A stretch of 31,950 nucleotides of DNA from JACDAN01 sp046714355. Its GTDB lineage: Bacteria; Actinomycetota; Thermoleophilia; Gaiellales; Gaiellaceae. The first letter of the stretch is position 1. The number at the start of each line of letters is the position of its first letter. Below, one piece after another: positions 7,101-14,178 of this stretch. The stretch covers positions 1-31,950 of the forward strand of contig JBKKAR010000064.1 of the NCBI GenBank assembly GCA_046714355.1, read 5' to 3'. A program made the position numbers and the translations under genes. The notes beneath the pieces were generated by a model, which searched no databases, was not told the DNA's origin, and saw only the letters and a program-made list of their open reading frames with translations.

Positions 7101-8231
7101 TTAAACGCCCAGCAAATCGCGCAGGCGCAGTCCGAGCAGCTCGAAGACCGAGCGGAGCTGCGGCGAGACCGCGACGGCCACGACGAGCGCCCCGAGCCCT
7201 GCGGCCGCGAAGAGCACGAGCGGCCAGAGCCCGACCTGCCGGCTCACGAGCCGCGACACGCCCTTGGCGTCGACCAGGATGTCCCCGACACGGAGCCTGG
7301 TCAGGAACGTCGACGACATCCCGGAGCGGTTCCGCTCCAGGAACTCCAGGAGGTTGTGGTGCGCCCCGACGGCGACGATCAGCTCGGCGCCCTTCTCGTA
7401 GGGCAGTAGCAGCGCGACGTCCTCGCTCGTCGCCGGCGCCGGAACGACGTGGTGTTCTAGCCCGAGTGCCCGAACGCGCTCGGCGCCGGGAGCCGTGCCG
7501 CTCTCGTAGGCGTGGATGAGGATCTCCGCGCCGGACCGAAGCGCCTCGTCGGAGACGGAATCCATGTCCCCGACGATCACGTCCGGCTTGTACCCGGCCT
7601 CGAGCAGCGCGTCGGCGCCGCCGTCGACGGCGACCAGCACCGGCCGGAAGTCCCGGATGTAGGGACGGACGATCCGCAGGTCTCGCTTGTGTCCGGGCCC
7701 GCGCACGACGACGAGGGCGTGCCGATCACGGAAGCGCGTCTGGAGCGCCGGGAACCCGATGCCCTCCGAGAGCAGGCGCCCTTCCTCGCGCAGGTAGCGC
7801 ATCGTGTTCTCGGCGAAGGTCTCGAGCGCTTCGGTGACCCGGCCTCGTTGTTCGCGGAGCGCGTCCGCGAGCTCGTCCGCCCGCAGCTCTCGCCCCTCGA
7901 CGACCCGGGTCCCGTTGCGGAAGAGGCTCGCGCCGCGCACGGTCAGAAGCTCGCCGTCGCCAACCTGCTCGAACAGGTCCGCGCCGACCGCGTCGATGAG
8001 ACGGACACCGCCGCGGACGAGCAGCAGCGGGCCCGGGTTCGGGTAGCGGCCTGTCTGGGAGTCGGAGACGTTGACGACGACCCGGACGCCCGACTCGATC
8101 AGCTCCTCGGCCGACACCCGGTCGAGGTCCGCATGGTCGATGATCGCGATGTCGTCGGGCGACAGCCGGCGGACCAGATGCTTAGTCCGCCGGTCGAGTC
8201 TCGCGTGCCCTTTGTACTCGACGAAGCTCAT
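7101..8231 (-). CDS. steA: SteA-like cytokinesis/cell-envelope protein (thiamin pyrophosphokinase-like fold)
   Basis: 376 residues from the ATG at 8231, which overlaps the recN TGA as ATGA. Residues ~170-290 resemble the thiamin pyrophosphokinase catalytic domain, with GDMDSVSDEAL at 221-231 and AVDGGAD near 201-207. One membrane helix lies at about 335-355, followed by a short amphipathic tail. The family is the actinobacterial SteA (Rv1697 in M. tuberculosis), reported in Corynebacterium to act with SteB in cell separation. The sequence shows the fold and anchor, not the partner. No SteB-like gene directly follows; the next gene is mctB. A longer frame reading into recN is open but is not the gene. 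Confidence 0.85.
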   Translation of the reverse strand: MSFVEYKGHARLDRRTKHLVRRLSPDDIAIIDHADLDRVSAEELIESGVRVVVNVSDSQTGRYPNPGPLLLVRGGVRLIDAVGADLFEQVGDGELLTVRGASLFRNGTRVVEGRELRADELADALREQRGRVTEALETFAENTMRYLREEGRLLSEGIGFPALQTRFRDRHALVVVRGPGHKRDLRIVRPYIRDFRPVLVAVDGGADALLEAGYKPDVIVGDMDSVSDEALRSGAEILIHAYESGTAPGAERVRALGLEHHVVPAPATSEDVALLLPYEKGAELIVAVGAHHNLLEFLERNRSGMSSTFLTRLRVGDILVDAKGVSRLVSRQVGLWPLVLFAAAGLGALVVAVAVSPQLRSVFELLGLRLRDLLGV

Positions 8232-9862
8232 CGGACGGTCGAGAGAAACTCTCGACCGCCGAGCATACGTTCTAGTTCCTCGCGCCGATCCGATTCGGCC
8301 AGCTGCTCGATGCGCGTGTGGGTCGGGTCGCCCGGCACCTTCTCGACCCGGAGGTGCCGGTCGGCCACGCTGGCGATCTGCGGGAGGTGGGTGATCGTGA
8401 CCACCTGGGAGCGCTCGCCGAGCCGCCTGAGCGTCTGGGCGACGGCGTGCGCGGTCTGTCCGCCGATCCCCGCGTCGATCTCGTCGAAGACGAGCGTCAT
8501 CTTCCCGCCCGCCGCCGCTGCAAGGGCCAGCGCGATGCGGCTCAGCTCGCCGCCCGAGGCGGTCTCGGCAACCGGCGCGAACGGGAGACCCGGGTTGGGC
8601 CGGATCAGGAAGGTGACGGCGTCTTTGCCGGTGATTCCAGACCCGCCAGGGTGTTCGTGCAGCTCGACGTGGAACTCTCCGTCGCCGAGGCCGATCCCGC
8701 GGAGCTCCGACGCGACAGCGTCCGCGAAGCGCGGAATCGCGGCGGTTCGCGCGTCGTGTAGCTCGACAGCCAGCTCGTCGACCCGGCACTCCGCTTCGGC
8801 GAGCGCCGCCGCCGCCTCCGCGGCGGGGTCGGAGCCGGCCTCGCGCGCCTCGAGCTCCGTCCGGGCGAGCGCTGCTCGCTCCAGCAGCTCCTCATAGGAC
8901 GCGCATGCGAACCGACGCTTCGCGTCGGAGATCCGTTCGAGCTCTCCCTCGATCTGCTCGAGCCGGCCGGGCTCGGCCTCGAGCGAGTCGAGAAACGAGC
9001 GCAGCTCGGCAGCGGCATCGCGCAGCCGCACCTCGACGTCGCGCAACTCGGCCGCTGCGCGCTGGAGCTCCGGCGCCAGTCGCTCGAGGGGAGCGATCGC
9101 ACGCTCGGCCCTGGCGACGAAGAGCGCGGCGCCGTCGCCGTCGTCCGGCGAGAGCTCCTCCGCCGCGGCCCCGGCGCCCTCCGCCAGCTCCGTGAGATGG
9201 CGCAGCCGCTCGCGCTCGGCGAGCAGCGAGGATTCGGTTTCCGGCTCGAAACCCTGGGTGGCCTCGACGAGGGCCTGAAGCTCCGCGAGCCGCGCCTCGG
9301 CCGCTGCGGCATTCTGCGCAATGTCGTCGTGGCGCCGCCGGGCGGCCGCCAGCTCACGCCAGGCGGTTCGCATCGCCGCCCGCCGCCGCAGCTGCTCCTC
9401 GCCGGCGAACGAGTCCAGCACCTCGAGCTGGTAGGCGGGACGCGCGAGCCGGCGCTGCTCGAACTGGCCCGACATGCCGACGAGGAGCTCCGTCGCAGCC
9501 GCCAGGTCCTCACGGGCCGTCGCCCTCCCCCAGGCGTACGCGCGTGTCCGGCCGTCGGGAAAGATCCGCCGGGCGAGCACGAGCCCCGCCTCGCCCTCCG
9601 GCCGGAGCTCGCCGAGCGTCTCGAGCCCCTCCTCCTCGAAGAATCCGTCCGGGACGTCGAACTCAGCCTCGACGTACGCCTCCTTGCCCGCCGGCCCGAT
9701 CGCCTTCGCATCGCCCTTCGCCCCCAGCAGGAGCCCGACGGCCTGGGCCAGGATCGTCTTGCCGGCGCCGGTCTCGCCGGTGATCGCGTTCAGGCCCTCG
9801 GCGAACTCGAGGTCGGCCTCCCGGATCAGGACGAGGTTCTCGATGCGGAGTCGGCGGAGCAC
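8228..9862 (-). CDS. recN: DNA repair protein RecN
   Basis: 544 residues, within the usual 540-590. RecN is an SMC-like ATPase recruited to double-strand breaks. The Walker A motif GETGAGKT is at 29-36; the central part is a long heptad-rich coiled coil (about 150-350) rich in Glu, Arg and Ala; near the C-terminus are the ABC signature ASGGELSRIALA and Walker B LVFDEIDAGIGG. The start is GTG at 9862, giving MLRRLRIENLVLI, the normal family N-terminus; a TANNNT box sits 7 nt upstream. The gene begins a new block after a 96-base gap from nadK, and its end is coupled to steA. Confidence 0.97.
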   Translation of the reverse strand: MLRRLRIENLVLIREADLEFAEGLNAITGETGAGKTILAQAVGLLLGAKGDAKAIGPAGKEAYVEAEFDVPDGFFEEEGLETLGELRPEGEAGLVLARRIFPDGRTRAYAWGRATAREDLAAATELLVGMSGQFEQRRLARPAYQLEVLDSFAGEEQLRRRAAMRTAWRELAAARRRHDDIAQNAAAAEARLAELQALVEATQGFEPETESSLLAERERLRHLTELAEGAGAAAEELSPDDGDGAALFVARAERAIAPLERLAPELQRAAAELRDVEVRLRDAAAELRSFLDSLEAEPGRLEQIEGELERISDAKRRFACASYEELLERAALARTELEAREAGSDPAAEAAAALAEAECRVDELAVELHDARTAAIPRFADAVASELRGIGLGDGEFHVELHEHPGGSGITGKDAVTFLIRPNPGLPFAPVAETASGGELSRIALALAAAAGGKMTLVFDEIDAGIGGQTAHAVAQTLRRLGERSQVVTITHLPQIASVADRHLRVEKVPGDPTHTRIEQLAESDRREELERMLGGREFLSTVR

Positions 9863-9869
9863 CCGGGCG

Positions 9870-9875
9870 ATGGTA
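9870..9875 (-). promoter_or_regulatory. Candidate leaderless -10 box for recN
   Basis: TACCAT on the minus strand, 7 nt before the GTG at 9862. The nadK-recN gap (9863-9958) holds no other clear signal. I saw no SOS box. Confidence 0.45.
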
Positions 9876-9958
9876 CGTCGGCGGTCGGCGGGTAACCAGA
9901 CGACCCAGAGGGACGTGTACGACCCGGTCGAGTGGCACCTTACGGAAGCGGTGTCGAG

Positions 9959-10735
9959 CTACGACGCGAACGTATCGCGGTAGCGCCGGAAGAAGGTCAT
10001 CTCCGGCAAGGTCGCGAGCAGGCTGACGGCGTCGGCCAGCCGGACCCGGACCGAGTCGCCTCTGGCGATTGCCCCGACCTGGTGGCCGTCCGCGAGGAGG
10101 GCGACCTCGACGTTGCCGCTCAGGTTCGTCACCTCGAGGTCCCGGCTGCGCGGGACGACCATCGGCCGTGCGTGGAGCGAGTGCGGCGCGACGAAGGTGA
10201 CCGCCATCGCCTCGAGGCCCCAGACGAGAACCGGGCCGCCGTTCGAGAGGTTGTAGGCGGTCGAGCCGGACGGCGTCGAGCAGATGAGACCGTCGCACGG
10301 AACCGTCCCGAGATCCTCGCCGGCGATCGCCCAGCGGAGCTCGACCATCCGCCCGAGCGAACCGCTGTGCGCGACGACGTCGTTGACCGCCGGATGCCGC
10401 TCGCCGCCGATCTCGACCTCGAGCGTCGGCAACTCGACGACGTCGAAATCTCCGGAGAGCGCGCGACCGAGCCCGTCCTCCAGGTCGTCCTTCCCCACCG
10501 AGGCGAGGAACCCGACCCGGCCATAGTTGACGCCGATCACGGGGACACCTGCGCCGAGGAAGCGCTTGAGCGTCCGCAGCATCGTCCCGTCACCACCGAG
10601 GACGACGGCGAGGTCGGGCGAGTCCTCGACGAGCTCGATCCCCCGCGCCTTCGCGAGCCGTTCCACGCGCTCGACCGCGTCGGCGACGTCGGCCCGCCCG
10701 TGCGCGACGACGGCGATCCGGCTAACCGACGGCAT
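9959..10735 (-). CDS. nadK: NAD kinase
   Basis: 258 residues from the ATG at 10735 (MPSVSRIAVVAHG). It phosphorylates NAD to NADP. The GGDGT motif is at 47-51 (VVLGGDGTMLRTL), NYGRVGFLA and VNDVVAHSG follow, and the substrate-binding STPSGSTAYNLSNGGP segment is intact. The protein is slightly shorter than many homologues, mainly at the N-terminus. The start overlaps the end of tlyA by 14 bases. The frame stays open for 55 codons upstream, but that part is Arg/Ser-rich and antisense-like, so I rejected it. The tlyA-nadK-recN order is the usual actinobacterial one. Confidence 0.95.
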   Translation of the reverse strand: MPSVSRIAVVAHGRADVADAVERVERLAKARGIELVEDSPDLAVVLGGDGTMLRTLKRFLGAGVPVIGVNYGRVGFLASVGKDDLEDGLGRALSGDFDVVELPTLEVEIGGERHPAVNDVVAHSGSLGRMVELRWAIAGEDLGTVPCDGLICSTPSGSTAYNLSNGGPVLVWGLEAMAVTFVAPHSLHARPMVVPRSRDLEVTNLSGNVEVALLADGHQVGAIARGDSVRVRLADAVSLLATLPEMTFFRRYRDTFAS

Positions 10736-11483
10736 CCCGAATCCAGTCGTCGAGCTCGTCGGACAGCCGCGCCTCCGGCCGGTGGACGAGGTGGAGGAAG
10801 AACTCGCGGTTCCCCTTCGGACCCGGCAGGCCCGAGTCCGTGACGCCAACCGCCTCGGCCTCCCAGAGCAGCGCCTCCTCCGCGACCTCCCGAATGACAC
10901 GGCGATGCACGCCTGCGTCGCGAACCACTCCGTTCTTCACGTCGGCCCGCCCCGCTTCGAACTGTGGTTTCACGAGGACGAGGGAGGCCCAGCCGGGCTG
11001 TGCGAGCCGCAGGATGGGCTTGAGCACCTGCCTGGCGCTAATGAAAGAGACGTCGCAGGTGACAAGGTCGGGCGGGAATGGCAGCTCCCTGACATGACGC
11101 GCGTTCACGCTCTCCATCACGGTCACCCGTGGATCCTCGCGCAAGCGTTCGTGGAGCTGCGCCCGCCCGACGTCGAGAGCGATCACCCGTCCGGCGCCAC
11201 CCTGGAGCAGGACGTCGGTGAACCCACCTGTCGAAGAGCCCACGTCGATGCAGTCCTTGCCGGACGGGTCCACGCCCAGCACGTCGAGGGCGTGCGCGAG
11301 CTTCTCTCCGCCGCGCGAGACGAACCGGGGCGGCTGGAGCACCTCGAGCGCCGCCGTCTCGTCCACCTGCTGGCCGGCCTTGTCGAAGCCGGGTACCCGT
11401 CCGGCCATCACGAGCGCCTGTGCCTGTGTCCGGGACTCTGCCAGGCCCCGCTCCACGAGCAGCAAGTCGAGCCGCTTCCTCAC
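10722..11483 (-). CDS. tlyA: TlyA rRNA 2'-O-methyltransferase
   Basis: 253 residues. Residues 1-~60 form an S4 RNA-binding domain (RLDLLLVERGLAESRTQA), the rest an FtsJ-like SAM-dependent methyltransferase with DVGSSTGGFTD as SAM motif. The K-D-K-E catalytic tetrad can be placed at K61, D144, K172 and E227. The family methylates C1409 of 16S and C1920 of 23S rRNA in mycobacteria, which affects capreomycin sensitivity; haemolysin annotations of homologues are historical. The start is GTG at 11483, overlapping the isoprenyl synthase stop as GTGA. Confidence 0.95.
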   Translation of the reverse strand: MRKRLDLLLVERGLAESRTQAQALVMAGRVPGFDKAGQQVDETAALEVLQPPRFVSRGGEKLAHALDVLGVDPSGKDCIDVGSSTGGFTDVLLQGGAGRVIALDVGRAQLHERLREDPRVTVMESVNARHVRELPFPPDLVTCDVSFISARQVLKPILRLAQPGWASLVLVKPQFEAGRADVKNGVVRDAGVHRRVIREVAEEALLWEAEAVGVTDSGLPGPKGNREFFLHLVHRPEARLSDELDDWIRDAVG

Positions 11484-12250
11484 GGCCGCCGGGCGCTGAG
11501 CTCGTCGACCAGCGCTGCGAGGACGGATGTGTCGGCGTCGAGCTCGTCGAGCCTCCCTCGGGCGCGGGCCTCGGTCTCCGTAGTCAACTCGAGGGTCGCG
11601 TCCCGCCCGTGCTCCCGCACGAGTCCATCAGCGTCGAGGAGGTCGTCCACGAGCTGGAAGAGGAACCCGTAGTCCGCGCCGAAGGCCCGCCACGGCGTCT
11701 GATCGTCAGCGGCGACGCCGGCCAGCCAGAGCCCGCAGCCGACCGAGGCCTCGAACAGCCGTCCCGTCTTCAGCCGGCTGAGCTCGAGGCCGTCCCGCGG
11801 CCCGCCGTTCACGTCGAGGTACTGACCGCCGATCATTCCCGACGTCGCAAGCGCGACTTCACGCGCGACGTGCGGGTCCGGGTAGCGAAGGGCGAGCGCG
11901 AACGCCTCGTTGAGGAGGGCGTCCCCGCCGAGGATCGCCTCCGCCTCGCCAAACCGGACATGAACTGTCGGGCGTCCCCTCCGTTCGTCGTCGTCGTCGA
12001 GCGCAGGCAGGTCGTCGTGGACGAGCGAGAACGAATGGACGAGCTCCAGCGCTGCAGCGGCCGCGAGCGCCCGGTCGGGGTCGCCGCCGGCCGCCTCGGC
12101 AGTGGCGAGGCAGAGCACCGGCCGGATCCGCTTCCCGCCACCGTCGAGCGCGTAGCGCAGGACCTCTTCGAGCCCCCCGAGGTCGGAGGAGAGCTCGAGC
12201 CCGCCGAGATACTCCTCAAAGGCGGCCCGCAGCTCGTCAGGGCTGCGCAT
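11480..12250 (-). CDS. Short-chain isoprenyl diphosphate synthase (FPP/GGPP synthase type)
   Basis: 256 residues from the ATG at 12250, short for the family (about 290-300). It condenses IPP with allylic diphosphates. The first Asp-rich motif with the two-residue bacterial insertion is HDDLPALDDDDERRG starting near residue 78; GMIGGQYLD and the second motif VDDLLDADG near 201-209 follow. The residue five before the first Asp is Phe, as in farnesyl diphosphate synthases of the IspA type, so a C15 product is my inference; C20 cannot be excluded. It sits at the ispA position of the common nusB-xseAB-ispA-tlyA gene order. No dxs is present here. Confidence 0.88.
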   Translation of the reverse strand: MRSPDELRAAFEEYLGGLELSSDLGGLEEVLRYALDGGGKRIRPVLCLATAEAAGGDPDRALAAAAALELVHSFSLVHDDLPALDDDDERRGRPTVHVRFGEAEAILGGDALLNEAFALALRYPDPHVAREVALATSGMIGGQYLDVNGGPRDGLELSRLKTGRLFEASVGCGLWLAGVAADDQTPWRAFGADYGFLFQLVDDLLDADGLVREHGRDATLELTTETEARARGRLDELDADTSVLAALVDELSARRP

Positions 12251-12428
12251 CCGTCTCCCGCTTCGCCTTGGCGATGTCAACCTCGACCTCCTTGGCGATC
12301 TCGGAGAGCTCGCTGAGGATCTCGATCGCCTGATCCGGGTCAGTGGCGGCCTCCAGCCGGCTGCGCGCCTCCTCGAGGCGTTCCAGCAGCAGCTCGGCCT
12401 TGCTCAGGTTCTGCTCGGCGTCGCTCAT
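12237..12428 (-). CDS. Small helical protein at the XseB position
   Basis: 63 residues, almost all predicted helical and strongly charged (KAELLLERLEEARSRL; IEILSELSEIAKEVEVDI). Size, helical pattern and position between nusB and the isoprenyl synthase fit exodeoxyribonuclease VII small subunit, but the characteristic LPLEESLxLYEEG motif is not recognisable, and no xseA is present. The start at 12428 overlaps the nusB stop as ATGA; its end overlaps the isoprenyl synthase start by 14 bases. I treat it as a real but unassigned gene, with XseB-like as the leading idea. Confidence 0.6.
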   Translation of the reverse strand: MSDAEQNLSKAELLLERLEEARSRLEAATDPDQAIEILSELSEIAKEVEVDIAKAKRETDAQP

Positions 12429-12805
12429 GCAGCCTCCTCTCGGGCAATCTTGCCGAGGATCCCGTTGACGAGTTTGCCCGCCTCGTCGGAGGCGTAGCGC
12501 TTCGCGAGCCTGACGGCCTCGTCGATCGCCACCTCGGCGGGAACCTCGCGCCGCTCCAACTCGTGGATGGCGATCCTGAGGACGTTCCGCTCGAGCGCCC
12601 CCAGGCGGTCGGCGGGCCATCCCTGGGTCGCGTCGTCGATGCGCCCGTCGAGCGCCTCGGCCCGCTCGGCGACGTCGCGCGCCAAGTCCCACGCGTAGTC
12701 GTCGACCTGGCCTTCGTACGTGGAGCCAAGCTCCTTTCCAGTTACGTCCCACTGGAAAAGCATGAACAGGGCGGCCCGGCGGCCGGCGCGGCGGCCGAGC
12801 GTCAC
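12425..12805 (-). CDS. nusB: Transcription antitermination factor NusB
   Basis: 126 residues, an all-helical NusB. It binds boxA RNA together with NusE (S10) in antitermination complexes on rRNA operons. Recognisable parts are the Arg-rich N-terminus GRRAGRRAALFMLFQWDV and the C-terminal VAIDEAVRLAKRYASDEAGK followed by VNGILGKIA, the most conserved segment of the family. The start is GTG at 12805, overlapping the accC TGA as GTGA; the stop overlaps the XseB-position gene. Position between accC and isoprenoid genes is common in Gram-positive bacteria (accB-accC-...-nusB). Confidence 0.95.
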   Translation of the reverse strand: MTLGRRAGRRAALFMLFQWDVTGKELGSTYEGQVDDYAWDLARDVAERAEALDGRIDDATQGWPADRLGALERNVLRIAIHELERREVPAEVAIDEAVRLAKRYASDEAGKLVNGILGKIAREEAA

Positions 12806-14178
12806 TGCGCTTCCGATCCCAGTAACACGGTGTCACTTGCCTTGTCCGGCGGATGCTCCTCGAGGTAGCTCGTCGAGTACTCGCCCCGCGCGAAGCCCTC
12901 GCTGCGGATCACCTCGGCGGCTACGCCGATCGTGGTCGGGATGCCGGTGACCTCGAACTCGCCGAGCGCCCGCAGGCAGCGGGAGAGCGCGAGCTCGCGG
13001 TCCGGTGCCCAGGCGACGACCTTGGCGAGCAGCGAGTCGTAGTGCGGTGGGATGACGGAGCCGTCCTCGACGAACGTGTCGACCCGGACACCCGGCCCCA
13101 GCGGCGGACGGAAGCGCTCCAGCCGGCCCGGCATCGGCATGAAGTCCCTCGCGGGATCCTCGGCGTTCACCCGCACCTCGATCGCATGCCCGCGCCGGCC
13201 CGCGCGACCGGTGTAAGGCAGCGCCTCGCCGGCCGCGACCCGCAGCTGTTCGTGGACGAGGTCGATGCCGGTGACCAGCTCGGTGACCGGATGCTCGACC
13301 TGGAGTCGAGCGTTCAGCTCGATGAAGTAGAACGAGCCGTCGGGTCCGAGGAGGAACTCGAACGTGCCGGCGTTCGTGTACCCGATGGCCCGAACCGCGC
13401 GCTCGGCCGTCGCCTCCATCTTCTCGCGTTGGCCGGGCGTGAGTGCCGGCGACGGTGACTCCTCGATCAGCTTCTGATGACGCCGCTGGATCGAGCACTC
13501 GCGCTCGCCGAGGGTGAGGACGCCGCCGTGCGAGTCACCGAGCACCTGAATCTCGACGTGTCTGGCCGGGACGATCGCTTTCTCGAGGTAGAGCCGTCCG
13601 TCACCGAACGCCGCCTCGGCCTCGGCGAGCGCGGTCGCGAACGAGGACTCGATCTCGTCCGCCGTGGAGACCAGTCGCATGCCTTTCCCGCCGCCGCCGG
13701 CCGCCGCTTTCACGAGCACGGGGTAGCCGAGCTCGCTCGCGAAGTGCGCGACCTGGTCGGCGGACACCGCCTCGGTGCCGGGCACCAGCGGAACCCCCGC
13801 GGCGCGCATCTCCTCCCGGGCGGAGGTCTTGTCGGCCATGCGTGCCATGACCTCGGGGCTCGGGCCGACGAAGACGAGCTCGTTGTCGGCGCAGGCTTCG
13901 GCGAAGGCCGGGTTCTCGGCGAGAAAGCCCCACCCCGGATGGACGGCTTCGCAGCCTGTCGTCGTCGCAGCCGCGATGATCGACGGGATGCGGAGGTAGC
14001 TCTGGGACGCCGGCGGCGGGCCGATGCAGATCGCGCGGTCCGCCAGTCGTACGTGCATCGAGCCTTCGTCGGCGGTCGAATAGACGGTGACCGCTTCGAT
14101 CCCGAGCTCGTGGAGCGCGCGGATTACGCGCACCGCGACCTCGCCCCGGTTCGCTACGAGGACTCGGTTAAAAAGCAT
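12802..14178 (-). CDS. accC: Biotin carboxylase (acetyl-CoA carboxylase subunit AccC)
   Basis: 458 residues, the normal length of a stand-alone AccC. It carboxylates biotin on the carrier protein using ATP and bicarbonate. Seen in order: N-terminal VLVANRGEVAVRVIRA, the ATP-grasp glycine loop AAAGGGGKGM, RECSIQRRHQKLIEE, and the active-site segment ELNARLQVEHPVTE. The last ~15 residues are a non-conserved tail. The ATG at 14178 lies 11 bases inside the end of the BCCP fusion gene, and the stop is coupled to nusB. Together with the upstream BCCP it gives two of the carboxylase parts; no accA/accD carboxyltransferase is in the window. Confidence 0.97.
   Translation of the reverse strand: MLFNRVLVANRGEVAVRVIRALHELGIEAVTVYSTADEGSMHVRLADRAICIGPPPASQSYLRIPSIIAAATTTGCEAVHPGWGFLAENPAFAEACADNELVFVGPSPEVMARMADKTSAREEMRAAGVPLVPGTEAVSADQVAHFASELGYPVLVKAAAGGGGKGMRLVSTADEIESSFATALAEAEAAFGDGRLYLEKAIVPARHVEIQVLGDSHGGVLTLGERECSIQRRHQKLIEESPSPALTPGQREKMEATAERAVRAIGYTNAGTFEFLLGPDGSFYFIELNARLQVEHPVTELVTGIDLVHEQLRVAAGEALPYTGRAGRRGHAIEVRVNAEDPARDFMPMPGRLERFRPPLGPGVRVDTFVEDGSVIPPHYDSLLAKVVAWAPDRELALSRCLRALGEFEVTGIPTTIGVAAEVIRSEGFARGEYSTSYLEEHPPDKASDTVLLGSEAQ

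Noticed and set aside
8232..8789. N-terminal extension of steA to 562 residues
   Set aside because: It lies within recN coding sequence and is Arg/Pro-rich; the ATGA overlap at 8231 marks the start.
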